This document shows, in pieces, positions 55,071 to 64,000 of a stretch of 64,000 nucleotides of DNA. The notes under the pieces are model-generated. The model was given only the letters and a program-made list of their open reading frames with translations, was not told the origin of the DNA and did not search any database. Origin of the DNA: Maniola hyperantus (lineage: Eukaryota > Arthropoda > Insecta > Lepidoptera > Nymphalidae); assembly GCF_902806685.2 (NCBI RefSeq), contig NC_048562.1, positions 620,001 to 684,000 of the forward strand, written 5' to 3'. How positions within the stretch are numbered: position 1 is the stretch's first letter; every line of letters begins with the position of its first letter. The translations under genes were made by a program, and so were the position numbers.

Positions 55071-55324
55071 AGTTGGGTCTATTTATAAATTGTTGCTAAG
55101 CAATTAGCGACTTTATTTCAAAGGAAAAAGGTTAATTTTCTATATTTCTCCACTCTACAGGTGAGCGGACTAACTACAAGGCCGTTTTGTATTTGCGAGT
55201 GACGAAAAACTATTAGAAGTGTCAAATTACAAATAAGATAGGTATTTGTAATCTGAGTGTCTGAGATTGACATAGTGTTAGAAATGTCAAGAACTTGACA
55301 CCAAAAAACGAAGCTTAGAAATTA

Positions 55325-55438
55325 CGTATACTAATATTATAAATGTGAAAGTGAGTCTGTCTGCCTGCTGCTAGGTTTTCACGGCCCAACAGTTATACCG
55401 ATTTTCATGAAATTTGGTAAAGAGTTAGCTTACATCAG
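55325..55438 (+). mobile_element. H-family 5' part
   Basis: acgtatactaatattataaa to gtaaagagttagcttacat. Confidence 0.6.
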
Positions 55439-55440
55439 TC

Positions 55441-55560
55441 TAAATATAAAAGGAAAAGGTGACTGACTGACCGATCTTGGTGACTAACTAATCTCTCAAC
55501 ACAAAACTCAAACTATTGGATGAATTGGGCTGAAATTTGGCATGTAGATAGTTATTAAGT
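55441..55560 (+). mobile_element. M-family 5' part
   Basis: taaatataaaaggaaaaggt to ggcatgtagatagttatta. Confidence 0.6.
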
Positions 55561-55562
55561 AC

Positions 55563-55768
55563 TAGTTTATGCTCGCGGCTTCGTCCGCGTAGACTATACA
55601 AATTTCAAACCCCCTTTTACCCCTTTAGGGGTTGAATTTTCAAAAATCCTTTAGCGGATGCCTACATCATAATAGCTATCTGCATGCCAAATTTCAGCCC
55701 GATCCGTCCAGTAGTTTGAGCTGTGCGTTGATAGATCAGTCAGTCACTTTTCCCTTTTATATATTTAG
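55563..55768 (-). mobile_element. M-family Helitron-like element
   Basis: CTAGTTTATGCTCGCGGCTTC to ttttatatatttag. Confidence 0.7.
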
Positions 55769-56142
55769 ATGACGTAGACAAAATTTTAGTCATGGTTTAG
55801 GGGACCGTTTAGCTTAGGTCATCTAACTATGTGATTGTTTAGGGGATGTTCGTGAAATTGGGTATCAATCCTGTCTATACATTTTGAACTCTTCTTGTAT
55901 AGCGCGCTCATGACATCTTGAGCAAGTGACCTTTACATCCGATGACATTATCCAAAAGAAATAAAAAATATATTTAGATGCGCTTGGAGTCGTACAAGGT
56001 AAAATGTTGTTCATGTTCGCCATTTTAAATGTCACCTGACCATAATAGTTAAAAATCGATTTTATGATTATTTTGGTTGATCTCTGATTTTTTGGGTTCC
56101 GTACCTCAAAAGGAAAAAGATACCCCTTCCAGGTTAGCCCGC

Positions 56143-56925
56143 TTTCGAATGACACAGTGTTTCACAGGACATGGGGTGTTCATGCAGTATACAGAGCGCA
56201 TAAAAAAAAGAGACAGCAGTAAGTGTATGTACTGCATAGAACCGATAGACGATGCAGAACATACACTGTTCCGTTGTCCTCAGTTTCAGGAAGAAAGATG
56301 TAATGTCGTAGCCGAGCTGGGAGAGTTTTTTTTTTTTTTTTTTTTTTATTCAGATACAAGTTAGCCCTTGACTGCAATCTCACCTGGTGGTAAGTGATGA
56401 TGCAGTCTAAGATGATAGCGGGCTAACCTGGAAGGGGTATGGCAGTTTTTATTAAACCCATACCCCTTTGGTTTCTACACGGCATCGTACCGGAACGCTA
56501 AATCGCTTGGCGGCACGGCTTTGCCGGTAGGGTGGTAACTAGCCACGGCCGAAGCCTCCCACCAGACCAGACCAGAAATTTAGAAATTATAAAATTCCAA
56601 ACCCCTGCCAGGAATCGAACCCGGGACCTCCCACTTTAAGACCACAGCGCTCACCACTGCGCCAGGGAGGTCGTCGGTCGTTTGGAGTGGAGAGCCTCAT
56701 AAGCACAATGCTGGAAGACAAAAAGAAGTGGCAGATTCAGAAATACATGGAAGGTATAATGGAAAGTAAGGAGAAGGACGAAAGAGGAGAAAGTTGAGTT
56801 AGTCTGCGGCAGTAATGGTAGGCCAACAAGGCGGGAACATTACTGCTTAGAGAAAGGAGGGGTTTTTAGTCGCTAGGAGTCCGGCACTATGTCCATGAGG
56901 ATTTTCCCCTCCTAAGCGAAAAAAA
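56143..56925 (+). pseudogene. R1-like LINE C-terminus split by SINE-B
   Basis: Left of the SINE: FTGHGVFMQYTERI, CMYCIEPIDDAEHTLFRCPQF, the Cys-Cys-His-Cys region that ends R1-type ORF2. Right of it: ESLISTMLEDKKKWQIQKYM and GIMESKEKDERGES, stop at 56795-56797. The reading frame is otherwise open across the join. Confidence 0.75.
56331..56674 (-). mobile_element. SINE-B, full length
   Basis: Poly(T) then ttcagatacaagttagccct to gcgccagggaggtcgtcg; the reverse of 44891. Confidence 0.85.
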
Positions 56926-56929
56926 AAAA

Positions 56930-57010
56930 GGTTAGCCCGCTTCCATCTTTAGACTGCATCGTCACTTACCACCAGATAAGATTGCAGTCAAGGCTATATT
57001 TGAATAAAAA
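56930..57010 (+). mobile_element. SINE-B tail
   Basis: ggttagcccgcttccatctt to attgcagtcaaggc. Confidence 0.6.
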
Positions 57011-57039
57011 AATCAAAGATATCTAGTCGTTTCATAGCC

Positions 57040-57130
57040 TACCTAGGTCTGTCAATCCGCACTTTGCCATCGTGGTGGACTTTGGCCAAAACTCTCTGAG
57101 AGGAGCCCGTTTCTCAGTAGTGAACTGGCG
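57040..57130 (-). mobile_element. SINE-C fragment
   Basis: gtctgtcaatccgcactttg, tggccaaaactctctgagag, gaactggcgatggg. Confidence 0.5.
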
Positions 57131-57132
57131 AT

Positions 57133-57304
57133 GGGTTGATAGCTCAACCGGTAAAGGAGTGGACTGAAAACCGAAAGGTCGACGGTTCAAACCCCGCCCG
57201 TTGCACTATTGTCGTACCTACTCCTAGCACAAGCTTGACGCTTAGTTGGAGAGGAAAGGGGAATATTAGTCATTTAATATGGCTAATATTCATTAAAAAA
57301 AAAA
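57133..57304 (+). mobile_element. SINE-A, tRNA-derived, full length
   Basis: Head ttgatagctcaaccggtaaa (A box), ctgaaaaccgaaagg (Phe-like anticodon loop), cggttcaaaccccgcc (B box); tail gaggaaaggggaatattagt and (A)n. Not a tRNA gene: the acceptor stem is not closed and the tail is SINE-like. Confidence 0.85.
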
Positions 57305-57639
57305 TGATGATGATGATGATTAGCCTTCAGAAGGAAAGCCCGCCCGTGCGAAGTCACTAACAAGTTTTTTTAAAAGTGAAAATCATCGAAACAAGAACTA
57401 AAAATAAAAACATCGATATTGCAATTTCATAATTTCGGCAGCTCAATTAATCGGCGGAACCATCGACAGGTGGCGAGTCGAATCGAGTCGATCAATTCGA
57501 TTATTTACCGATTTTATCGATGTCGATATTACGTCACTGGCTACTGCTGAGTGGAAGACACGCTTTTACCATTTTATTTATTCTTGCTAAATGTGTTTAG
57601 AGCTTCGTATTTCCGTTATTAGTTTGTCCTTCAATCACG

Positions 57640-57820
57640 CAGCAACGAAGCAACGGATTGGCGTAGTTTTTTTGCATGGATATAGTTAAAGACCTGGAGA
57701 GTGACATAGACTAATAGCTATAATATTATACCAGAAAACAACAAAAATCTTTTTTTAGTTTTTAAATTCAGGATTTTAAATCATGAATCCACACGGACTA
57801 AGCCGCAGGCAATAGCTAGT
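57640..57820 (+). mobile_element. H-family, decayed
   Basis: gtccttcaatcacgcagcaa, gacctggagagtgacataga, gccgcaggcaatagctag. Confidence 0.5.
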
Positions 57821-58112
57821 TTTATGATATCTTTGGCTTGTGTACAAGTTGCGAAATCATCAATTCTTCTTCTTATTTTGCTTTTTCATGAAATTCGAAT
57901 GTCTGTTTCGCCATTTTTTGTTACAATCGCATGACATCGTCACCTAAGGTCGTAATATGTTGCTTAGAATTTAGAAATAACTTCAGTGAGGTCATTAGCT
58001 ATAAATAGAAACATTTTAATTTAGTATTCATTAGTTAATTAGCTATTTACATCAATGATATTTATTTATTTATTTTGTTATTGAAGTTTAAATTTAAACA
58101 CACACTTATTTT

Positions 58113-58485
58113 TAGGGTTCCGTGTCTCAAAAGGAAAAAGGAACCCTTATAGGAGCACTTTGTTTTCTGTCTGTGCGTCTGTCCGTCGTGTCTGTCAAGA
58201 AAACCTATAGGGTACTTCCCGTTGACCTATTGTTGGATTTGTGGTAACATCACACAATAAAATAATTAAAATGTGTTAATGAACAAATAATTAGTATTTG
58301 CAATTTTAAAAGTAAGAAGTACCAAGTGTGGTATCATATGAAAGGTCTTTACCTGTATATTTTCAAACAGATTTTTATTTATTTTTAAGCATGATTATAG
58401 TTTTTGATTTATCATGCAAAATGACGAAAAAAATAATCGAGTACGGAACCCTCGCTGCGCGTTTGAATCGCACTTGGCTGGTTTT
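58113..58485 (+). mobile_element. G-family element
   Basis: ttagggttccgtgtctcaaa to gcacttggctggttttta; internal deletion. Confidence 0.65.
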
Positions 58486-58889
58486 TATGTTTATTATTTT
58501 AAAAAATACTATCGATTTTAGTCAAAATAGGATAAGCGAAAAATCTGCAGATAAATATTACACGAAAGTAGAAAAAAATATTGATTTACTAAAATAAGAT
58601 TTTTTTTGACTTCCTTAAACTAGATAAAATTGATTAACATTTTACTAATAAATTATACAATATTATACATTTATTGTATAATTTTACGACGTGTTATATT
58701 TCATTTATACATAACAATTACTAATTTAAAGTTAACAACTCACTAAACTGGTTTTAATAAGGAAATAAATATATATATATATTGGTATCATATTTCATTA
58801 ACACATTCGATATTAAATAATAATGATAAATTATTAACATATTAAAATTTTATGTATTTGGATGGCCTAGTAATCAAAGATGTTAATTT

Positions 58890-59060
58890 ATTTTTAGGAT
58901 TCCGTGCCCGAAGGGCTCTTTTACTAAGCCTTCGTTGTTTGTCTGTCAGTCTGTCAGCGGGCTGTATCTCATGAACCGTAATAGGTAGAGTTAAAATTTT
59001 CACAGAGTGTGTGTTTCTATTGTTGCTATAACAACAAATGATAAATTTCAAAATGGCCGC
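58890..59060 (+). mobile_element. W repeat
   Basis: ggattccgtgcccgaagggc, gggctgtatctcatgaaccg, taataggtagagttaaaatt, atttcaaaatggccgccatg. Unclassified. Confidence 0.5.
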
Positions 59061-59084
59061 CATGAAAATAAAAAAATATAAAAA

Positions 59085-59415
59085 AACCAGTCAAGTGCGA
59101 GTCGCATTCGCACACGAAGGGTTCGGTGTCATCGTAAAAGAAACAACACTTTTTTATGTAACCACAAATTCACGGTTTTCGGATTTTTTCCTTGTGCTAT
59201 AAGACTTTGAGCTGCCTATTAAATAAATAAATAAATTTAATTTAACTTAATTTTATTGAAACAACCCAAATTTCATGATTCTAGGTCAACGGGAAGTACC
59301 TATAGGTTTTCTTGACAGACACGACGGGCAACCGGGCAGACAGACAGACAGACAACGAAGTGATCCTATGAGGGTTCCTTTTTTCCGATTTTTTTTGAAT
59401 ACGGAACCCTAAAAA
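59085..59415 (-). mobile_element. G-family element
   Basis: aaaaccagtcaagtgcgagt to gaatacggaaccctaaaaa; contains a short (AATA)n insertion. Confidence 0.6.
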
Positions 59416-59448
59416 GTAAAAGGGAAAAAAGAAAAAGTAAAAGCTTAC

Positions 59449-59580
59449 CGTCTTTCCTTTCCAGTATCACAGTTGAAATTTCCAAAAAACGAAAAATATC
59501 CCAAAAATCAGTTCATTTAACTTTTCACTAAGTTGACACTTTCACTTCACATAGTTGTCTCTAGAACACTAAAAATCACT
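59449..59580 (-). other. Candidate 5' non-coding exon of the chitin-binding gene
   Basis: Minus strand: non-repeat sequence ending ctggaaaggaaagacg followed by a good donor GTAAGC at 59448. The first coding exon has an acceptor only 8 nt before the ATG, so at least one non-coding exon must lie upstream. This is the best non-repeat donor I saw, but the link spans about 20.7 kb and is unproven. Confidence 0.25.
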
Positions 59581-59949
59581 AAATTCACTAAAAATTTCTA
59601 ACCCAAATAATAGTCGTAATAATAGAAAATTATGTAAATAACTATAGCATAGAAAACGAATTTCAGATATAAGTACAAAAAGTCCTTGAAATTTTTCAAA
59701 AATGTGGCGAAAAAACTCGTATTCTGCTTTTCGATTTCTTGCATTTATAAAAGTTTTAAGTTTAATTCTGTAATAGAAATGTAAAAAAATGTAGTAAGTA
59801 CCTATTATTCAAAAAAAATATAGTTTGCATGTTTGTCTGTGCGAGTATATTCCAAAAACCAGTAAAATATCACTATCCTCAATTTTTTTTTATTCCGTGG
59901 GAAATTTTAATTTTCGGAAATAAAAAGTCCAAGTAAAATATGTAGGTGC

Positions 59950-60050
59950 AGTACGCAGCCGTAAGTAATGTACATCGGCCTTTAGAATGACATTTTGGCT
60001 TTGTAGAGCGTTGTCTCTGTCACTCATACCTATATGATGTTTTCGTCTGT
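59950..60050 (-). repeat. Z repeat, inverted copy
   Basis: aatgtacatcggcctttaga, atgacattttggctttgtag, gtcactcatacctatat. Confidence 0.55.
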
Positions 60051-60079
60051 GTACTGTGCCAAATTTCGTCAAAATCTGC

Positions 60080-60245
60080 TACTCGATTGCGGGAGAATGA
60101 TAGTTACAATGTCACGATCGCAATCACCTCTGATTGGTTGACGCTCGCTCGTTATTGGCTACAATGCATTGTTGCAACAAGAATTGCACAAATACAGCCA
60201 ATAACAACAATTGAGATTGTAATAATGATTGATGCAGGTTTTACA
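60080..60245 (+). mobile_element. N-family MITE
   Basis: tactcgattgcgggagaatg to gatgcaggttttacaaaa. Confidence 0.7.
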
Positions 60246-60523
60246 AAATCGACCTACGGATGAGCCGTGAAAAGATAACTGACAGACAGGCAGACAGATT
60301 TTTGAATTTATATCAGTATAGATTTTGTGTTCCCGTGGCCTAATATTACTTAAAGAACTCAAATAAGTGCATGCGTAGTCAGGAAGTATTTATTAGTAAT
60401 TGGAAATCGTTAAAACCAGTTTAACCGACTTGAAATATTGGGTAATTAATCTATTAAACTATAGAACGAGCTTCCTAAAAGGTCTTTTGCAATCTATTAT
60501 TTAATAGACTTAGAATTCTAATA

Positions 60524-60924
60524 AGGCACTAGTCCCACCGGCGACGAGGGGCGATCATTAGCTATCCAATATGTTGTCGCTCAAGAAACTTTCTATTGCT
60601 GGAAAAGCTGACTAACAGATCTATCAACACACAGCTCAAACTACTGAACGGATTAGGCTGAAATTTGGCATGCAGATAGCTGTTATGACGTGAACGTCCG
60701 CTAAGGAAGGATTTTTGAAAATTCAACCCCTATGGGGTAGAATAGGGGTTTGAAATTTGTGTAGTCCACGAGTTAATAAGGCACTAGAAATTCATTTCGT
60801 TTCATACCCAAAGACAAATATATTACACACTCACACACTCGCTTCCCTTTGCTCGTCAACTCGTTTCTAGTTTTCAACTCATCTCGTTTAGCTCGCTAAT
60901 CGTCGGCGGTGGGACAAGTGCCTA
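60524..60924. mobile_element. TIR element containing an M-family copy
   Basis: aggcactagtcccaccggcg / tcggcggtgggacaagtgcct. The M copy (60603-60770) is inserted inside. Confidence 0.6.
60603..60770 (+). mobile_element. M-family element, 3' end lost
   Basis: aaaagctgactaacagatct to gtgtagtccacgag. Confidence 0.65.
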
Positions 60925-61261
60925 AGGCAATATTGTTATATAGGTATAATAATAATGTTAATAAAGAGATGAAGAGGTGACGGAAAATTTCGAGGGGGCT
61001 CTTGACGAAAGTTTGTGTATGTAATTCTCAGAAAACTCCTCACAGAAACTCTTACGCGTCCCGGAAATTGCTATTGCGCTGGAACCATATCTCATTAACA
61101 TCGAAATGACGTCATTTTGACGTCCCTTGACGTATATTTAAGTAAAAATACACCATCAGCTCGAAACTCCAGTCTAGTGCTGACGTCACTAAAATGGCGG
61201 CCGCGCGCATTAGCAACTTATACGCGACATGCTTTGCCCGGCATTTGAATTTTATTTTATA

Positions 61262-61500
61262 CTAGCTTATGCTCGCGACTTCGTCCGCGTGGACTACACA
61301 AATTTCAAACCCCTATTGCACCCCCTTAGGGGTTGAATTTTCAAAAATCCTTTCTTAGCGGATGCCTATGTCATAATAGCTATCTGCATGCCAAATTTCA
61401 GCCCGGTCCGTCCAGTAGTTTGAGCTGTGCGTTGATAGATCAGTCAGTCAGTCAGTCAGTCAGTCAGTCAGTCAGTCACCTTTTCCTTTTATATATTTAG
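61262..61500 (-). mobile_element. M-family Helitron-like element, complete
   Basis: CTAGCTTATGCTCGCGACTTC to ttttatatatttag with about 9 CAGT units. Confidence 0.8.
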
Positions 61501-61503
61501 ATT

Positions 61504-61935
61504 TAGGGTTCCGTACCTCACAAGGAAAAAAGGAACCCTTATAGGATCACTTTGTTGCCTGTCTGTCTGTCTGTCAAGAAACCTACTGGGTACTTCCCGT
61601 TGACCTAGAATCATGGAATTTGGTAGGTAGGTAGGTCTTAATATAGCACAAGTAAAGGAATAAATCCGAAAACCGTGAATATGTGGTAACATCACAAAAA
61701 AAAATTGTGTTCAGAAACAAATAATTAGTATTTTATTTTATTTTTATTAAATTTTCAAAGTAAGACAACTATACTAAGTGGGGTATCATATGAAAGGGCT
61801 TTACTTGTACATTCTAAAACAGATTTTTATTTCTTTTTATGTATTACAGTTTTTGATTCATCGTGCAAAATATTGATAAAATACGATTGTAGTACGGAAC
61901 CCTCAGTGCGCGAGTCTGACTCGTACTTGGCCGTT
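61504..61935 (+). mobile_element. G-family element, complete
   Basis: tagggttccgtacctcacaa to tctgactcgtacttggccg. Confidence 0.75.
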
Positions 61936-62085
61936 TTCAGATTTTTCTCTTTACTTGTTCTAAAAGATATTGCTATAGGTTATTCCCTTGATGGGGCTAG
62001 ACATATACGCTAGAAAAACAGACAAACAACAAAGTGATCCTATATGGGTTCCTTTTTCCTTTTGAGGTACGGAACCCTAAAAATT
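61936..62085 (-). mobile_element. G-family 5' part
   Basis: ttttcagatttttctcttta, aacaacaaagtgatcctata, ttttgaggtacggaacccta. Confidence 0.55.
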
Positions 62086-62237
62086 TCAAAGACACGCCTA
62101 ATACAAAAAAATAACAGCTTAGCAACTAAGTCACGTAGTCTACAGGCGACAAAAGTCACAGGTCAAGGACCAGACTTATGACCTTTTAAATTAGACTACT
62201 TTTTCTTTACAGTGTCAAGAGTTAACAACAACAGTTT

Positions 62238-62530
62238 AGAAGACGTGTACTCGGAGGTCGGGGGTTCGATCCCGGGCACGCACCTCTAACTTTTCGGAGT
62301 TATGTGCGTTTTTATTAATTAAATATCATTTGCTTTAACGGTGAAGGAAAACATCGTGATGAAACCTGCATGCTTGAGAGTTCTCCATAATGTTCTCAAA
62401 GTTGTGTGAAGTCTACCAATCCGCACATGGCCAGCGTGGTAGATTATGGCCAAAACCCTTCTCACTCTGAAAGGAGACCCGTGCTCTGTAGTGAGCCGGC
62501 TATGAGGTGATCATGATGTGATGAATCATA
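62238..62530 (+). mobile_element. SINE-C
   Basis: gtactcggaggtcgggggttcgat (B box), ctctaacttttcggagttat, ttaacggtgaaggaaaacat, ccgcacatggccagcgtggt. Confidence 0.7.
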
Positions 62531-62671
62531 ATACCTAATAGGGGTTTTTTGGAGATAGTTGACAGTTAGAAAAAAGTTTTGTTAGGGAGCTTCTAACAAA
62601 ACGTCGCGTCGTCGAGGATTTGACGTCACTGGCAGGCGTCAAATGTTAGTACATTTGACGCAGGCAGCCCT

Positions 62672-62805
62672 TATGTTCTAAAACAGATTTTTATATATTT
62701 TTATGCATAATAGTTTTTGTTTTATCGTTCAAAATGTCGATAAAACACGACTGTAGTACGGAAACCTCAGTACGCGAGTCCGACTCGCACTTGTTAGGTT
62801 TTAAA
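62672..62805 (+). mobile_element. G-family 3' half
   Basis: tctaaaacagatttttatat to gagtccgactcgcacttg. Confidence 0.6.
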
Positions 62806-63012
62806 TGTATTCTTGAGCAAGCATAGGTATGTGAAGGGAATGAATTATAAAATATAGATATATGTAAAAGGTAGGTATGTCTGGATTGCTATTACGATTC
62901 ACATTCTCTTTGCGATTGCTCTGGTCATTAGGTTTTATTTATTGACTAGGTACTTTTATTGTTTACTAGTTGATGCCACCGACTTCGTCCGTTAAATTAC
63001 CTTTGGACATTT

Positions 63013-63440
63013 TTAGGGTTCCGTACCTCAAAAGGAAAAACGGAACCCTTATAGGATCACTTTGTTGTCTGTCTGTCTATCTGTCTGTCAAGAAACCTAC
63101 AGTGTACTTCCCGTTGACCTAGAATCATGAAATTTGGCAGGTAGGTAGATCTTATAGCTGACATTTGGGGAAAAATCTGAAAACCGTGAATTTAGGGTTA
63201 GATCACACAAAAAAAATTAAATTGTGGTCATGAACTAATAATTAGTATTTTCAACTTTCGAAGTGAGGGACTATATCAAGTGGGGTATCATATGAAAGGT
63301 CTTCACCTGTACATTCTAAAACAGATTTCTATTTATTTTTATGCATCACAGTTTTTGAATTATCGTGCAAAATGTCGAAAAAATACGACTGTAGTACGGA
63401 ACCCTCATTGCACGAGCCTGACTCGCACTTGGCCGGTTTT
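63013..63440 (+). mobile_element. G-family element, complete
   Basis: tttagggttccgtacctcaa to gcctgactcgcacttggccgg. Good reference copy. Confidence 0.8.
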
Positions 63441-63599
63441 TAACTTATTTCTCAGAAGAAAATAGGTAGGTCTAACATGGTAAAAAGGGCTAAAAATCTA
63501 CCTCGTAGATACGCGTATTATTGAAAAAGTAAGTAAGAAAAATACAACAGACCTATCAATTTTCAAATTTCAACTCAAAAAATACGTCAATAATGTAAT

Positions 63600-63725
63600 T
63601 CATCATCATCATCATTATCAACCGATAGCCGACTCACTACAGAGCTCGGGCCTCCTCTCAGTATGAGAAGGGTTTGGCCATATTCCACCACGCTGGCCTA
63701 GTGCGGATTGGCGGATAATGTCCCT
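63600..63725 (-). mobile_element. (CAT)n and SINE-C end
   Basis: catcatcatcatcattatca, then ccgactcactacagagctcg, cctctcagtatgagaagggt, accacgctggcctagtgcgg. Confidence 0.55.
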
Positions 63726-63769
63726 AATTATATAATTGCGAAAAATGTAACTGCTAATTATATATTTCA

Positions 63770-63940
63770 AACTCAAACTCAAATTATTTATTCAGAATAG
63801 GTAAAGTTTTACTGATGGTCAAAATTTTAATTTGTAAGATGATATAGTGGTGATAATTAATACGTATCTATTTAAAACTAAAGCTATGAGGGTTCCAAAC
63901 GCGCCCAGGTCTGAGAAGAGCCCACAACAAACTTTTAAAA
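63770..63940 (-). mobile_element. LINE 3' tail
   Basis: caaattatttattcagaata, gatatagtggtgataattaa, gagggttccaaacgcgccca, tctgagaagagcccacaac; same as 43430-43600. Confidence 0.55.
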
Positions 63941-64000
63941 AAGGAAAAAAATCGATAAAGAAAAAACATACCTAGATAAACTATGAAAACTTATCAAAAC

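Noticed and set aside
57133..57210. tRNA-Phe gene
   Set aside because: Has A and B boxes and a GAA-like anticodon, but no closed acceptor stem, and it continues into a SINE tail that recurs elsewhere.

Overview
The window is a piece of an insect nuclear genome, almost certainly a butterfly or moth (Lepidoptera). The evidence is its AT-rich composition, two intron-split insect-type genes, and dense families of short transposable elements of kinds common in lepidopteran genomes: Helitron-like elements ending in CTAG after a short hairpin, tRNA-derived SINEs, RTE-, R1- and CR1/Jockey-like LINE 3' ends, and many hairpin MITEs. No bacterial-type operon, CRISPR array or canonical tRNA/rRNA gene was found. 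Family names given to repeats (M, H, G, X, W, Z, N, D) are my own labels for sets of matching copies in this window.

Layout. 1-8.9 kb is transposon debris, including a three-layer nested insertion near 5.5-6.8 kb. 8995-17867 (+) is a four-exon gene for a 319-residue integral membrane protein of the AIG1/ADTRP family (PF04750-type, fatty-acid ester hydrolases of hydroxy fatty acids); both expected catalytic residues, Thr79 and His165, are present. Its presumed 3' UTR (to about 19.97 kb) carries several transposon copies. 20071-24619 is an LTR-retrotransposon-like unit: two nearly identical 953-bp direct repeats around a 2.6-kb AT-rich interior with no recognisable polymerase, flanked on both sides by AGCT.

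27309-38743 (-) is a seven-exon gene for a predicted secreted 1101-residue chitin-binding protein of CPAP1 type: signal peptide, one six-cysteine peritrophin-A domain, then a very long low-complexity tail with Arg-Pro-Arg-Asp-Glu-Ile hexapeptide repeats, Tyr/Asp-rich blocks and a Thr-rich tract. A 5' non-coding exon may lie near 59.5 kb. From 38.8 kb to the end nothing else looks like a host gene; it is large-intron or intergenic sequence packed with transposon copies, some inserted in one another.

The most notable pattern is that transposon copies reach to within about 14-28 bp of six splice junctions of the two genes. The most unusual single objects are the LTR-like unit with two related hairpins in its interior, a GC-rich hairpin element beside a splice donor of the chitin-binding gene, a minisatellite with a conserved GGGGAC palindrome, and a hairpin element present both in the 3' region of the AIG1-like gene and at 40.6 kb. 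All alignments were done by eye; boundaries of repeats are approximate to about 5-10 bp and no database search was possible.
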